Assembly: GCA_038230255.1 (NCBI GenBank)
Contig: JBBRNP010000009.1
Coordinates: forward strand, 10,650 to 74,649
DNA from: AV40 sp038230255
GTDB taxonomy: Bacteria; Verrucomicrobiota; Verrucomicrobiia; Chthoniobacterales; UBA10450
DNA length: 64,000 bases
Direction: 5' to 3'
Shown here: piece by piece, positions 7,926 to 17,160 of the stretch
Numbering within the stretch: the stretch's first letter is position 1
How the letters are laid out: the number at the start of each line of letters is the position of its first letter
Program-made: the position numbers and the translations under genes
The notes under the pieces: generated by a model
What the model was told of the DNA's origin: nothing
The model's database searches: none
Seen by the model: only the letters and a program-made list of their open reading frames with translations

Positions 7926-9353
7926 ATGGCTAAGCACCAATATCTGACTTCGCCGCCGAACATTACGCGCATGCCGCCCGGCGTGCCGTACATCATCGGC
8001 AACGAAGCGGCCGAGCGCTTCAGCTACTACGGCATGAAGTCGATTCTCACCGTCTTCATGGCGCATTACATTTTGAACAATTCCGGCGTGCTCGCGCCAA
8101 TGCCGCCGAACGAGGCCTACAAATACAGCCACTATTTCGTCACTGGCGTTTATTTTCTCCCAATTCTGGGCGCGATCATCGCCGATGGCTGGCTCGGCCG
8201 ATATCGCACGATTCTTTCATTATCGATCGTTTACTGCCTCGGCCATCTCACGCTGGCGTTTATGGATTCGTCATGGGCGATTGCGATTGGCCAACGGTGG
8301 ATGCTCGCGTTGGGCTTGGGTCTCATCTGTCTCGGCGCCGGCGGAATCAAGCCCTGTGTTTCGGCGAACGTGGGCGATCAATTCGGCGAATCGAACAAGC
8401 ATCTTCTCTCGAAAATATTCGGCTGGTTTTATTTTTCGATTAACGCCGGCTCATTCATCTCGACGATTCTCTGCCCATGGCTGCTCGCCAATCCGAGCTA
8501 TGGACCGCGTTGGGGTTTCGGAATCCCCGGTGTCGCAATGCTTATCGCCACCATATTCTTCTGGGCCGGGCGCAAGAAAATGGTCCACATCCCGCCGGCC
8601 GGTCTCGGTTATTTGCGCGAAACTTTCAGCCGCAACGGACTCATGACTTTGGCCCGCATCGCCATGGTTTACGTCTTCATTCTCTTTTTCTGGGCGCTTT
8701 GGGGAATGAGCAATGGAATCGAGTGGACCTTGCAGGCGGAGAAAATGGATCTGCACTGGCTCGGGATGGATTTGATCGCGGCGCAGGTGCAGACCGCCAA
8801 TCCCATTCTCATTTTGCTTTTTATTCCGCTCGTTAACTACGTGATTTATCCGGCGATCGACAAAGTTTTCCCACTCACGCCGCTACGAAAGATTGGGATT
8901 GGCCTTTTCCTGACTGCGCTCAGCTTCGTGGTTATTATTTGGATTCAGGGACAAATTGATGCCGGCCTGAAGCCGAGCGTGAACTGGCAGTTTCTCGCTT
9001 ACATCATTCTTACTCTTGGCGAAGCGATGGTGTCCATCACCGGCCTGGAATTTTCCTACACTCAGGCGCCGAACACGATGAAGAGCTCGGTGATGGCGCT
9101 GTGGCTATTGACGGTGGCCGCCGGAGAATTCTTCGACGCGCAGGTCAACTCCTGGCTCTTGAACGCCGACGGAACGAAGAAACTTACCGATTATCAATAC
9201 TTCACTTTTTTCACGATTGTGATGTTTGTTGTGTCGGTCGCGTTCGTTGTAGTTGCGCGGTATTACAAAGGCCAAACTTACTTGCAGTCTCAGCGGCCAA
9301 CCCTGGACGAAATCGCCACCGAGCCGATGCTGTCCGGCGGCACACCGAGCTGA
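7926..9353 (+). CDS. Proton-dependent oligopeptide transporter (POT/PTR2 family)
   Basis: 475-residue major-facilitator protein with about 12-14 hydrophobic helices. The family signature ExxERFxYYG is present near the N-terminus as NEAAERFSYYG; it is needed for proton coupling. The second signature region (GGIKPCVSANVGDQF) is also recognisable. The likely role is proton-driven uptake of di- and tripeptides across the inner membrane. ATG at 7926. The downstream gene, a glutamine-amidotransferase-like hydrolase, would fit a role in handling gamma-glutamyl or peptide compounds, but this is inference. A hairpin at 9363-9383 follows the stop. Confidence 0.93.
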   Translation: MAKHQYLTSPPNITRMPPGVPYIIGNEAAERFSYYGMKSILTVFMAHYILNNSGVLAPMPPNEAYKYSHYFVTGVYFLPILGAIIADGWLGRYRTILSLSIVYCLGHLTLAFMDSSWAIAIGQRWMLALGLGLICLGAGGIKPCVSANVGDQFGESNKHLLSKIFGWFYFSINAGSFISTILCPWLLANPSYGPRWGFGIPGVAMLIATIFFWAGRKKMVHIPPAGLGYLRETFSRNGLMTLARIAMVYVFILFFWALWGMSNGIEWTLQAEKMDLHWLGMDLIAAQVQTANPILILLFIPLVNYVIYPAIDKVFPLTPLRKIGIGLFLTALSFVVIIWIQGQIDAGLKPSVNWQFLAYIILTLGEAMVSITGLEFSYTQAPNTMKSSVMALWLLTVAAGEFFDAQVNSWLLNADGTKKLTDYQYFTFFTIVMFVVSVAFVVVARYYKGQTYLQSQRPTLDEIATEPMLSGGTPS

Positions 9354-9362
9354 ACTAAAAAC

Positions 9363-9383
9363 AGGCGCTTGGCACAAGCGCCT
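9363..9383. terminator. Perfect 8-bp hairpin after the POT transporter
   Basis: AGGCGCTT, a five-base loop, then AAGCGCCT: a perfect 8-bp stem. There is no T-run on either side, so it may be a transcript-end hairpin or a member of the palindromic repeat population rather than a classical intrinsic terminator. Confidence 0.5.
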
Positions 9384-9403
9384 CTCCAACGCACATTCGC
9401 GCG

Positions 9404-10036
9404 ATGCCCAAACTGGCGACGTGGTTGCGCGAGAAAGACGAAAAATGGTTTCAACCATTTTTCGATAAGCATCCCGACATTCGTGTGGCCAATGCAGTAA
9501 AAGGCGAAGTGTCGATAGACGAAGCCGACGGTCTCCTTTTGACCGGCGGTGCGGATATCGCGCCGGAATTTTTAAAGCAACCCGTCCCAGATCCAAGCGT
9601 GCTCGACCCTGATGTCGAAGTTGCCCGTGATCGGTGGGAATTTGCCGCTCTCGCCAACGCAATTGAACGCGGGTTACCCGTCCTCGCTATCTGCAAAGGG
9701 ATGCAATTGTTGAATGTCGGTCTCGGTGGAACATTGAAACTCGACATTCCCGGTCACAAACTTCCCGAACAAAAAGATCACGATGTTCAGGCGTTACGTT
9801 CCGACACAAAAGCGACGCACCAGTTTGAAAGAGTGAACAGCTCGCATCACCAGTCCGTTGATGGGTTGGGGACCGGCCTGGAAGTTGAGTCCTGGTGCGC
9901 AGGCGACGAGATCATTGAGCAAATCCGCCTCCGCAAGTATCCATTCGCCCTTGGCGTCCAATATCATCCCGAACGCGGTAAGATTTATGATTCCCTCTTT
10001 GAAGATTTCTTCTCGCGCCTGAAGAATAATCGTTAA
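9404..10036 (+). CDS. Class I glutamine amidotransferase-like hydrolase (PuuD/peptidase C26 type)
   Basis: 210 residues. Matches the gamma-glutamyl-GABA hydrolase group: GLLLTGGADIAP, the nucleophile elbow AICKGMQLLNVGLGGTL (catalytic Cys) and the C-terminal His-Glu of the triad in GVQYHPER. Family members usually start with a beta strand (about 20-30 residues with a PLIGI-like motif) that is missing here. The frame is open upstream only to a TAA at 9356 and holds no better start, so the ATG at 9404 is used and the N-terminus is short. The likely reaction is hydrolysis of a gamma-glutamyl amide in the cytoplasm; substrate unknown. Confidence 0.82.
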   Translation: MPKLATWLREKDEKWFQPFFDKHPDIRVANAVKGEVSIDEADGLLLTGGADIAPEFLKQPVPDPSVLDPDVEVARDRWEFAALANAIERGLPVLAICKGMQLLNVGLGGTLKLDIPGHKLPEQKDHDVQALRSDTKATHQFERVNSSHHQSVDGLGTGLEVESWCAGDEIIEQIRLRKYPFALGVQYHPERGKIYDSLFEDFFSRLKNNR

Positions 10037-10060
10037 ATCATTGAATCGCTAACTGCTCTC

Positions 10061-10942
10061 ATGTCGACTCCGCAAAATACCATCGCGATCGTTTACGATT
10101 ACGATCAAACGCTGAGTCCGAGCTACATGCAGGACGAAGTTGTTTTTCCGGCGTTCGGAATCGACGGCGCTAAATTCTGGACCCGGTGCTCCGAGCTGGT
10201 GCGCGATCACGGTTACGACAACGAGCTGGCTTATATGAAAGTGCTGCTCGACACCCTCGGGATGGATCGTCCGAAAAATTCCGAATTAAAAAAGCTCGGC
10301 GCCAAATTGAATTTTTACAAAGGCCTTCCCGAAATGTTCGAGCAATTCCGAAACGGCCTCCTCAAGGCGGAACATCAGGCGCACGGTGTTTCGGTCGAGC
10401 ACTACATCATTTCCTCTGGAATGAAGGTTTTGCTCGATGGCAGCCGGCTGCAGCCGTACGTGCGCGCGATTTTCGGCTGCGAGTTTGATGAAGACGACAA
10501 CGGCCGGATCACCTTTCCGCGCCGTGTCATCAGTCACACCCAGAAAACACAATTCCTCTTTCGTATTAACAAAGGCCTGCTCGACATGTCTCAGGACGTA
10601 AACGATCACATGGACTCCGACATTCGGCCGATTCCTTTTCCGAACATGATCTATGTCGGCGACGGGCCGACTGACGTTCCGTGTTTCACCGTCATGAAGA
10701 AAAACGGCGGGCAGGCGATCGCGGTTTACAATCCGGACGATCCGCAACGCGCTGGATTTCGAAAATGCTACCAGCTTTCAACCCACGCCGATCGGGTTAA
10801 ACACATCGCGCCCTCCGATTACCGGCCGAACACGCATTTGCGCATGTTGCTCGAGCAAATGGTCGAGGAAATTGCCGATCGCATTGTCGAACAACGCAAG
10901 TCGGCGATTGAGACCGGAACCGTCCGCGCACCGAAACATTAA
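10061..10942 (+). CDS. HAD-superfamily phosphatase
   Basis: 293 residues. HAD motif I is DYDQTLS (nucleophile Asp and general-acid Asp) near residue 12; motif IV is YVGDGPTDVPCF near residue 200; the motif II Ser lies in YIISSGM and a Lys follows downstream. The cap is inserted between motifs I and II, as in phosphoserine-phosphatase-like enzymes. The substrate cannot be told from the sequence. ATG at 10061, 24 nt after the hydrolase. It ends at a strong hairpin at 10946-10969, facing the convergent gene at 10968. Confidence 0.88.
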   Translation: MSTPQNTIAIVYDYDQTLSPSYMQDEVVFPAFGIDGAKFWTRCSELVRDHGYDNELAYMKVLLDTLGMDRPKNSELKKLGAKLNFYKGLPEMFEQFRNGLLKAEHQAHGVSVEHYIISSGMKVLLDGSRLQPYVRAIFGCEFDEDDNGRITFPRRVISHTQKTQFLFRINKGLLDMSQDVNDHMDSDIRPIPFPNMIYVGDGPTDVPCFTVMKKNGGQAIAVYNPDDPQRAGFRKCYQLSTHADRVKHIAPSDYRPNTHLRMLLEQMVEEIADRIVEQRKSAIETGTVRAPKH

Positions 10943-10945
10943 TGG

Positions 10946-10969
10946 AGGGACACGCGCTGTCGTGTCCCT
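10946..10969. terminator. Bidirectional hairpin terminator between convergent genes
   Basis: AGGGACACG, six-base loop, CGTGTCCCT: a perfect 9-bp stem followed on the plus strand by AAATTTT. It lies between the stop of the HAD phosphatase and the stop of the convergent gene at 10968, so it can serve both. Confidence 0.7.
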
Positions 10970-12230
10970 AAATTTTAGCCGGCGCTGACGGCGCAGCACC
11001 CTCCAAATGTTTCTTCAAATCCACTGCTCTTTTCAACGCGCTTGAGAAACTGTTCTGCCCTCCAACGGTCGACTGTCGATCTTGATAAGCAATCGGCGGT
11101 TTCGTCAGATCGCTGATCTCGAATTCCGCCGGCACGTCACCCATGACTTTCCCGAAAAATTTGGTCTGCGTCTCAGAAAACGGAAAGCAACGCCAGAGTG
11201 CGTACGAGTTCAGGCCATTGTTCAGCGCCGTCCGCGAAACGGTTGACGACACCGAATAGACCGCTTCGATCTCGGCGAAGTGCCGCAGAAAATAGAGATC
11301 CGCAACCTCGCGATCGTCTTCCACCTGAAAGCCCTCGAGATTGAGTTTACCTGCCTCGCCTTTTTCGAAAGGGTGCGGCCGATAAATTAAAACGCGCTCG
11401 CGATAATTGTGCCGAATGTAATCGAGACAACGGTTCAAGTGTTCGATGTAGACTTCTGGCGTCAGATTTTTCACCAGAAGAAAAGGCGTCCCGAAAAAAA
11501 TCACGCGACCGTATCGATCTCGCGGCTGATCGAATCTGGCAGAGAAGTCGCGCAGTTCGGCAATGCTCGGAAAACGCGAAGGAATAACCTGGTCCTCGGC
11601 TTGGGCCGGCAATTCACCGCCGCTGTTGCTCATGAAGATTATGACGTCGAAAAGATCTTCCGGATCTTTTTGTAAACGTCGCAGGCGGACGCCGTCGCCG
11701 CCTGGATTGATTCGCGGTTTATAATGGATCGTTCGCTCAACGCCGGCCAGCGGCTCAACCACGCGATTTTGCAACCATCCCGAAGTGGTGAACCGGAAAC
11801 GCGCCCGGTCGCCATGTCGCGTTAATTCACCGAAAGCTTTTTGCGATGCCGAGAGAATTTTGAAAACGTCCGGATGCGCGGAGAGCGCAGCGTTGCCCAA
11901 CCCGAGCAGACCGGCCAGGCAAAGCAAAACATCGTTCTCGGGATCAATCGGCAACGCGCCGACTCCGCGCTGCCGATCTACGTTTTCGCGATAAAGCCGC
12001 GGCAAATCCTTCAATCCGCGGCACGTTTTGACCTTCGGGAACGCGTGGACTTCAGCGAAGTCGCGGACAAACTCCTGCCAGTTCGCGTTCTCCCACCACT
12101 TCGATTCCTCGCGCAACAAATGGATCCCGCCCGGGAACCGTTCACGCAGCGCATCCGCCGCCACCAGCGCGTTCGGCAACCGGTCCGGCCGCGAAATCAC
12201 AGTCCAAAGCTTTGGTAGTTCGCCAGCCAT
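10968..12230 (-). CDS. Unidentified protein, possibly a GT-B-type glycosyltransferase
   Basis: 420 residues, soluble, no signal peptide. Two features resemble the nucleotide-sugar-binding half of GT-B enzymes such as polysialyl- or CDP-glycerol-type transferases: the segment RVLIYRPHPFEKGE (an RPHP motif after a beta strand) and, ~40 residues later, AVYSVSSTVSRTALNNG (Ser-rich loop followed by a helix). The N-terminal half (ISRPDRLPNALVAADALRERF) also suits a Rossmann-like start. This is a fold-level guess, not a family match. ATG at 12228-12230; divergent from the gene at 12323 with ~92 nt between for both promoters. Confidence 0.75.
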   Translation of the reverse strand: MAGELPKLWTVISRPDRLPNALVAADALRERFPGGIHLLREESKWWENANWQEFVRDFAEVHAFPKVKTCRGLKDLPRLYRENVDRQRGVGALPIDPENDVLLCLAGLLGLGNAALSAHPDVFKILSASQKAFGELTRHGDRARFRFTTSGWLQNRVVEPLAGVERTIHYKPRINPGGDGVRLRRLQKDPEDLFDVIIFMSNSGGELPAQAEDQVIPSRFPSIAELRDFSARFDQPRDRYGRVIFFGTPFLLVKNLTPEVYIEHLNRCLDYIRHNYRERVLIYRPHPFEKGEAGKLNLEGFQVEDDREVADLYFLRHFAEIEAVYSVSSTVSRTALNNGLNSYALWRCFPFSETQTKFFGKVMGDVPAEFEISDLTKPPIAYQDRQSTVGGQNSFSSALKRAVDLKKHLEGAAPSAPAKI

Positions 12231-12322
12231 CGTGCGGAGAATATCACGTCGGCCACTGCATTGTCATCCGCAACACTGGTTGCTAAATGCGGAAAACGCT
12301 TCATCGTGCCCGCTGATCATCG

Positions 12323-15300
12323 ATGCCTTCCCGGACGCGCGTTGTTTCTCTGTTTCTTTTCGGGTCCGGTTTTTGCGCCCTCATTTATCAAACGACGTGG
12401 TTGCGTGAGTTTCGTTTGATCTTTGGAGCATCGACTGCGGCTTCAGCGGCCGTCCTGGGCGTCTTCATGGCGGGACTCGGCTTCGGCGGCATCATTTTGG
12501 GACGCCGCGCAGAGAGTAAAGCGCAACCACTGGCATTTTACGCGAAGCTGGAATTGTTCATCGCGTTGAGCGCCGCGGTTTCGCCTCTCCTGATTTTGGC
12601 GGCACGTCATTTGTATATCGCGATTGGCGGAACATTAGCGACCGGTATGGCAATCGGGACGATTGTTCGCTTGATTCTCGCGGCGCTGATCTTGGGACCA
12701 CCAACTTTTCTAATGGGCGGAACATTGCCCGCGGCGGCGCGGGCGGTGGTGACAGCCGACGATATTTCGCGACGGACAGTCGGAGTGCTCTACGGCATCA
12801 ACACGCTCGGCGCGGTAAGCGGCGCACTGTTGGGCACATTTTACCTGTTCGAAAATTTTGGTAATCATCTTACGCTCTGGTGGGCGACAGCGGTGAATTC
12901 GATTGTTGCTCTGTTGGCGTTTCGGTTCTCCAAATCGATGCCACAGTTGGAGCCGCGCGAGAGCTTCGAAGACGAAGAATCGGGAGCGGTCATCAATCAG
13001 GTGTTCGTCTTAATCGCGGCGGGCCTCGTTGGTTTTGCATTTTTTCTCATGGAGATTGTCTGGTACCGGATGCTCGGTCCTCTGCTTGGTGGATCGACAT
13101 TTTCTTTCGGATTAATTCTCGCCGCGGCGCTACTCGGAATTGGATTGGGCGGCGTCACCTATGCCCTATTCGATTTGAAGCGTTCAGCGTCGCTTTATCT
13201 GTTCGCATTGACCTGTGCGGCTGAAGCGTTCTTCATCGCCTTGCCCTACGCGCTTGGCGATCGGATCGCGATCACCGCTATGCTTCTGCGGCCATTGGGT
13301 ACGCTGGGCTTTTATGGACACGTGGCCGCCTGGTCCACGATCTGTTTTATTGTTGTTTTTCCGCCCGCGTTTATTTCGGGCATACAATTCCCCTTGCTAA
13401 TTGCGTTGCTCGGGAAAGGACGCCGCGGAGTTGGTTCGCAAACAGGTGCCGCGTATGCGTGGAATACGATCGGCGCATTGATCGGTTCGTTGGCCGGTGG
13501 TTTCGGCCTTATTCCACTCTTCTCCGCGCCCGGCGTGTGGAAATTCGTCATCATTATCCTTTCCGCTCTTGCGATCTTGGCAACGTGCCTTCGCTCGGGC
13601 TGGGGTGAGGCGCGCCTGCGAGTTAGAGCAATCATTCCACTTTCGGCTGCCGCGCTTGCCCCGCTTATGCTGACTGCAACCGGACCTACGGCATTCTGGC
13701 GTCACAGCCAAATCGGCGTGGGCCGCCTCAAATTTTATCACGCTTCTCCGAACGAACTGCGCGACGCCATTCAAGGCATTCGGCGTCATATCATCTGGGA
13801 CGTGGATGGAATCGAAAGCAGTGTCGGACTTCAAAATGCCGACGGTCTGTCATTCATCGTGAATGGCAAGTCCGATGGCAATACGAGAAGCGACGCCGGA
13901 ACTCAGGTCATGTCCGGTCTTATCGGCGCAGCGTTACATCCGAATCCAAAGCAGGCGATGGTTGTAGGCTTGGGAACAGGAAGCACGGCTGGCTGGCTCG
14001 CCGCTGTCCCTAGCATAGAGCGTGTCGATGTCGTAGAACTGGAACCAGCGATCTTAAAAGTCGCTCAGACCTGCGCTCCCGTAAACCACGACGCGCTAGC
14101 TAACCCTAAGCTGCGTGTCATGATCGGTGACGGAAGAGAACTTTTGCTGACAATTCGGAATCGGTACGACCTTATCGTCTCTGAGCCCTCGAATCCGTAC
14201 CGCGCGGGCGTCGCCGGACTTTTCACGAGCGACTTTTATCAGTCTGTGAAAAATAGGTTAAGCCCAGGCGGAATTTTCCTTCAATGGGTGCAAACTTACA
14301 GCGTCGATGATCGCACCATAGAAATTTTCTATCGCACGCTTAAATCTGTTTTTCCCAACATCGAATCGTGGGAAACTGAAGAAGGAGATCTATTACTAGC
14401 CGCCTCCCAGGAACCATTACAATACAACGCAGAAGTTTTGCGCGGACGTCTTGCAGCAGAACCTTTTAGGAGCGCTATGCTATCAGCGTGGAGCGGAATC
14501 GGTTTGGAAGATTTTCTGGCGCATTACGTTGGCAACACAACCGTAGCTACAGTATTACAGAACCTTGAATCGTGGCCGCTCAATACGGACGATCGCACTG
14601 TGATTGAGTTTGCGTTCGCCCGAAGTGTAGGGGCGGCAAATGGATTTCAAATTGCCAGCTTTCGATACAGCGCGCATGCGGCGCATTGCGACCGGCCACG
14701 AATTAATGAAGCGGAAATAGACTGGGGCCGTGTTGAGGAAGCGCGACGCACGTCTTTTAATCAACCGCTCAAGAATATGACAAACGACGAGCGGAATCGT
14801 GTCGTAGCATTTCTCAATTACAGGAATGGCGATTTGCCAAGCGCGTTACAGTTTTGGCGCGCGCAACCGCAAGAGCCGAAAACGGTGCCGGAGCTTGAAC
14901 TGGTCGCAGAATGTTTGGCCAGCGAAGGCAACCACGCAGCCCTGCGTTATGTGGAGGAGTTGGCAGCAATCGTTCCCTCAGGTGCAGAGGCGATACGAGC
15001 CGAGCTTTATTGGAAACAAGGAAAAATAAAGGAGGCGGCAGACAATCTAGAGACGTTTTTGCAAACCGCTCATAAAGATCCGTGGCCTAACGAAGGCTTG
15101 ATAAAGCGCTCGATCGCTCTCACTGAAACGTTGGCCTGCTCAGATCGGGCAGTCGCAGTGTCGCTCTACGATAATTTACGCACGCCGCTTTGCGTCTGGA
15201 ATGGCGAAACAGACCGTGAGCTCAGGTTGGTTTCTGTCGCCGTCTGCCTGGACGGAAACAAACCCGGTGAGTACACCGCGCGTGCGATTGAAGCACTAGA

Positions 15301-15496
15301 AACGAACGTCATATGGGAGCGTCACTTTCTGGAATTGCGTAAGGCCGCGTACGCCAGCGTCAATAATTCGCGGTCAGCACAAGCCGCGCGCGATCTCGAT
15401 GATTTCATGCAGTACGAGGCTTTAACGACAGACACAGATGCTTTGACAAGAGAATTTGAGATTGGCTCGGGGAGACAGACTCACACTCCGCGCTGA
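12323..15496 (+). CDS. Membrane-embedded spermidine-synthase-like fusion with C-terminal helical repeats
   Basis: 1057 residues in three parts. Residues ~1-455 hold about 12-14 transmembrane helices. Residues ~480-740 form a spermidine-synthase-type Rossmann methyltransferase fold: glycine loop VVGLGTGSTAG near 549, acidic residue in VDVVELEPAI, then MIGDGRELL and LIVSEPSNPY. Residues ~800-1040 are alpha-helical, TPR-like. The spermidine-synthase active site Asp-Tyr pair is not evident, so the reaction (aminopropyl or methyl transfer, or something else) is unknown. Its final 16 nt overlap the convergent queE. Confidence 0.9.
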   Translation: MPSRTRVVSLFLFGSGFCALIYQTTWLREFRLIFGASTAASAAVLGVFMAGLGFGGIILGRRAESKAQPLAFYAKLELFIALSAAVSPLLILAARHLYIAIGGTLATGMAIGTIVRLILAALILGPPTFLMGGTLPAAARAVVTADDISRRTVGVLYGINTLGAVSGALLGTFYLFENFGNHLTLWWATAVNSIVALLAFRFSKSMPQLEPRESFEDEESGAVINQVFVLIAAGLVGFAFFLMEIVWYRMLGPLLGGSTFSFGLILAAALLGIGLGGVTYALFDLKRSASLYLFALTCAAEAFFIALPYALGDRIAITAMLLRPLGTLGFYGHVAAWSTICFIVVFPPAFISGIQFPLLIALLGKGRRGVGSQTGAAYAWNTIGALIGSLAGGFGLIPLFSAPGVWKFVIIILSALAILATCLRSGWGEARLRVRAIIPLSAAALAPLMLTATGPTAFWRHSQIGVGRLKFYHASPNELRDAIQGIRRHIIWDVDGIESSVGLQNADGLSFIVNGKSDGNTRSDAGTQVMSGLIGAALHPNPKQAMVVGLGTGSTAGWLAAVPSIERVDVVELEPAILKVAQTCAPVNHDALANPKLRVMIGDGRELLLTIRNRYDLIVSEPSNPYRAGVAGLFTSDFYQSVKNRLSPGGIFLQWVQTYSVDDRTIEIFYRTLKSVFPNIESWETEEGDLLLAASQEPLQYNAEVLRGRLAAEPFRSAMLSAWSGIGLEDFLAHYVGNTTVATVLQNLESWPLNTDDRTVIEFAFARSVGAANGFQIASFRYSAHAAHCDRPRINEAEIDWGRVEEARRTSFNQPLKNMTNDERNRVVAFLNYRNGDLPSALQFWRAQPQEPKTVPELELVAECLASEGNHAALRYVEELAAIVPSGAEAIRAELYWKQGKIKEAADNLETFLQTAHKDPWPNEGLIKRSIALTETLACSDRAVAVSLYDNLRTPLCVWNGETDRELRLVSVAVCLDGNKPGEYTARAIEALETNVIWERHFLELRKAAYASVNNSRSAQAARDLDDFMQYEALTTDTDALTREFEIGSGRQTHTPR

Positions 15497-16140
15497 TTTG
15501 GGGTCCAGATGAACTTGTGCATCTGAAGTTGAAAACGGACGTCGAGCTTATCGGCCAGAATCCATTCGACGATCTGGCGCGGATCGATCCGGCCGAAGAT
15601 CGGCGAGAACAAAACGGCGCGGCAGCGTTTCGTTAGATCAAACTTGAGAACTTTGTCGCACGACCATTCGTAATCTTCGCGTGAGCCCATCACGAATTTC
15701 ACTTCATCGCGCTCGGTCAAATGGTCGATGTTCGACCAAAGATTTTTCTCCACCTCGCCGCTGCCGGGCGTTTTCAAGTCCATGATCCGATGGACGCGCG
15801 GATCAACCGTCGAAATGTCATGCGCACCGCTGGTCTCGAGCAAAACGGTGTGGCCCGCATCGCATAAGATCGACATCAACGGGAGAACATTCTTTTGCAG
15901 GAGCGGTTCGCCGCCGGTGATCTCGACGAGAGGACAGTGAAGTTCTTTCACTCGATCGGCGATTTCGCTGAGCGACATCTTCTTGCCGTCGTAAAAGGCG
16001 TATTCGGTGTCGCAATAATTGCAGCGCAGATCGCAAAAGGTCAGCCGGACGAAGACGCAGCGCTCACCCGCCCAGGTGCTCTCGCCCTGGATCGACTGAT
16101 AGATCTCATTTACGGTCAGTGACTTTTCCTGTTCAAACAT
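15481..16140 (-). CDS. queE: 7-carboxy-7-deazaguanine synthase QueE
   Basis: 219-residue radical-SAM enzyme that contracts carboxytetrahydropterin to 7-carboxy-7-deazaguanine in queuosine biosynthesis. The cluster cysteines are in TFCDLRCNYCDTEYAF, and the N-terminal substrate loop SIQGESTWAGERCVFVRL is typical. Glycine-rich SAM contacts are in VEITGGEPLLQ. No queC/D/F lies nearby. The C-terminal 16 nt overlap the end of the convergent fusion gene. ATG at 16138-16140. Confidence 0.93.
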   Translation of the reverse strand: MFEQEKSLTVNEIYQSIQGESTWAGERCVFVRLTFCDLRCNYCDTEYAFYDGKKMSLSEIADRVKELHCPLVEITGGEPLLQKNVLPLMSILCDAGHTVLLETSGAHDISTVDPRVHRIMDLKTPGSGEVEKNLWSNIDHLTERDEVKFVMGSREDYEWSCDKVLKFDLTKRCRAVLFSPIFGRIDPRQIVEWILADKLDVRFQLQMHKFIWTPNQRGV

Positions 16141-16160
16141 TGTGTCTTACATGTTGATCG

Positions 16161-16191
16161 CCCGCCACGCCGTAGCCTTGGCGAAGGCGGG
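16161..16191. repeat. Short palindromic repeat between queE and trpA
   Basis: CCCGCC...GGCGGG flank the core CGCCGTAGCCTTGGCGAAGG. The same core recurs in the three 105-bp repeats at 47.8-48.4 kb (reverse orientation) and at about 60391-60413. Confidence 0.6.
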
Positions 16192-16247
16192 TCAGCGTCT
16201 TTTCGTCCATTCGACTCAGCCGTAATTCTATCAGATCATCTGGTTCG

Positions 16248-17078
16248 ATGCACAACCGGATCGACGACTGCTTCGCCCGTTTGCGGAAGGAAAAACGCAA
16301 GGGCTTTATCCCCTACATTTGCGCGGGCGATCCAACTCTGAAGCGCACCGTCGATCTTGGGTTTGCCTTGGAAGAAGCGGGCGCCGATGTGCTCGAGCTG
16401 GGATTGCCGTTTTCCGATCCGCTCGCCGACGGAATTGTGAATCAATTGGCGGCTCAGCGTTCGCTCGCTGCAGGCACGACTGTGCGCGGCCTTTTCGATT
16501 GTGTCCGTGAGATCCGCCGCCAATCGCAAATTCCAATCGTTCTCTACACGTATCTCAATCCGATCTTCCAGTTCGGTGCCGACGAATTTCATCGCGAGGC
16601 AGAAGACGCAGGTGTGGACGGGTTACTCATTCTCGATCTTCCGCCGGAAGAAGATCTCTCGGAACTCGACTGCTTAAAGCAGTCAAGTTCCGGCGCGCGT
16701 GTTGCGGAGCAAAACGTGATTCACATCAGGCTAATCGCGCCGACGACGCCACCTGATCGGATGAAGGAGATCGCGAGGAACGCGCGGGGATTTTTCTACT
16801 ACGTTTCGCGCGAAGGCGTGACAGGCGCGCGTGATTCAATCGCAACCTCGTTGCCGGAGAAGATCGCGGAGCTGAGAAAGATATCGGATTTACCGGTCGC
16901 GGTTGGATTTGGGATTTCAAATCCCGAGCAAGCTCGCGAAGTGGCGCAACACGCCGACGCAGTCGTGGTTGGGAGCGCGATTGTCGATCTTATCGCCAAG
17001 CATGGAGACAAACCGGAGACGGTTGAGAAGGTCGGCGCCTTCGCGCGCGAGTTGGGAAACGCTATCAAATCGGTCTGA
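16248..17078 (+). CDS. trpA: Tryptophan synthase alpha chain
   Basis: 276 residues, a TIM barrel that cleaves indole-3-glycerol phosphate to indole and G3P and passes indole to TrpB. The catalytic Glu is in LELGLPFSDPLADG with the catalytic Asp in the same loop. The phosphate-binding motifs are YYVSREGVTGAR and VGFGISNPEQA, and GSAIV is near the C-terminus. ATG at 16248. trpB is not adjacent; the gene stands alone here, divergent from queE. Confidence 0.95.
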   Translation: MHNRIDDCFARLRKEKRKGFIPYICAGDPTLKRTVDLGFALEEAGADVLELGLPFSDPLADGIVNQLAAQRSLAAGTTVRGLFDCVREIRRQSQIPIVLYTYLNPIFQFGADEFHREAEDAGVDGLLILDLPPEEDLSELDCLKQSSSGARVAEQNVIHIRLIAPTTPPDRMKEIARNARGFFYYVSREGVTGARDSIATSLPEKIAELRKISDLPVAVGFGISNPEQAREVAQHADAVVVGSAIVDLIAKHGDKPETVEKVGAFARELGNAIKSV

Positions 17079-17082
17079 GCTT

Positions 17083-17152
17083 AATGTGGGAGGGACCTTA
17101 GTGTCCCGATTGAGGACAGGAAGAGTCGCGGCACTGAGGCCGCTCCCACATT
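17083..17152. repeat. Palindromic repeat after trpA
   Basis: 10-bp inverted ends AATGTGGGAG / CTCCCACATT enclose a smaller hairpin GGGAC...GTCCC. It lies between the convergent trpA and the secreted protein gene and could act as a transcript end for both. Confidence 0.65.
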
Positions 17153-17160
17153 GAAAACAG

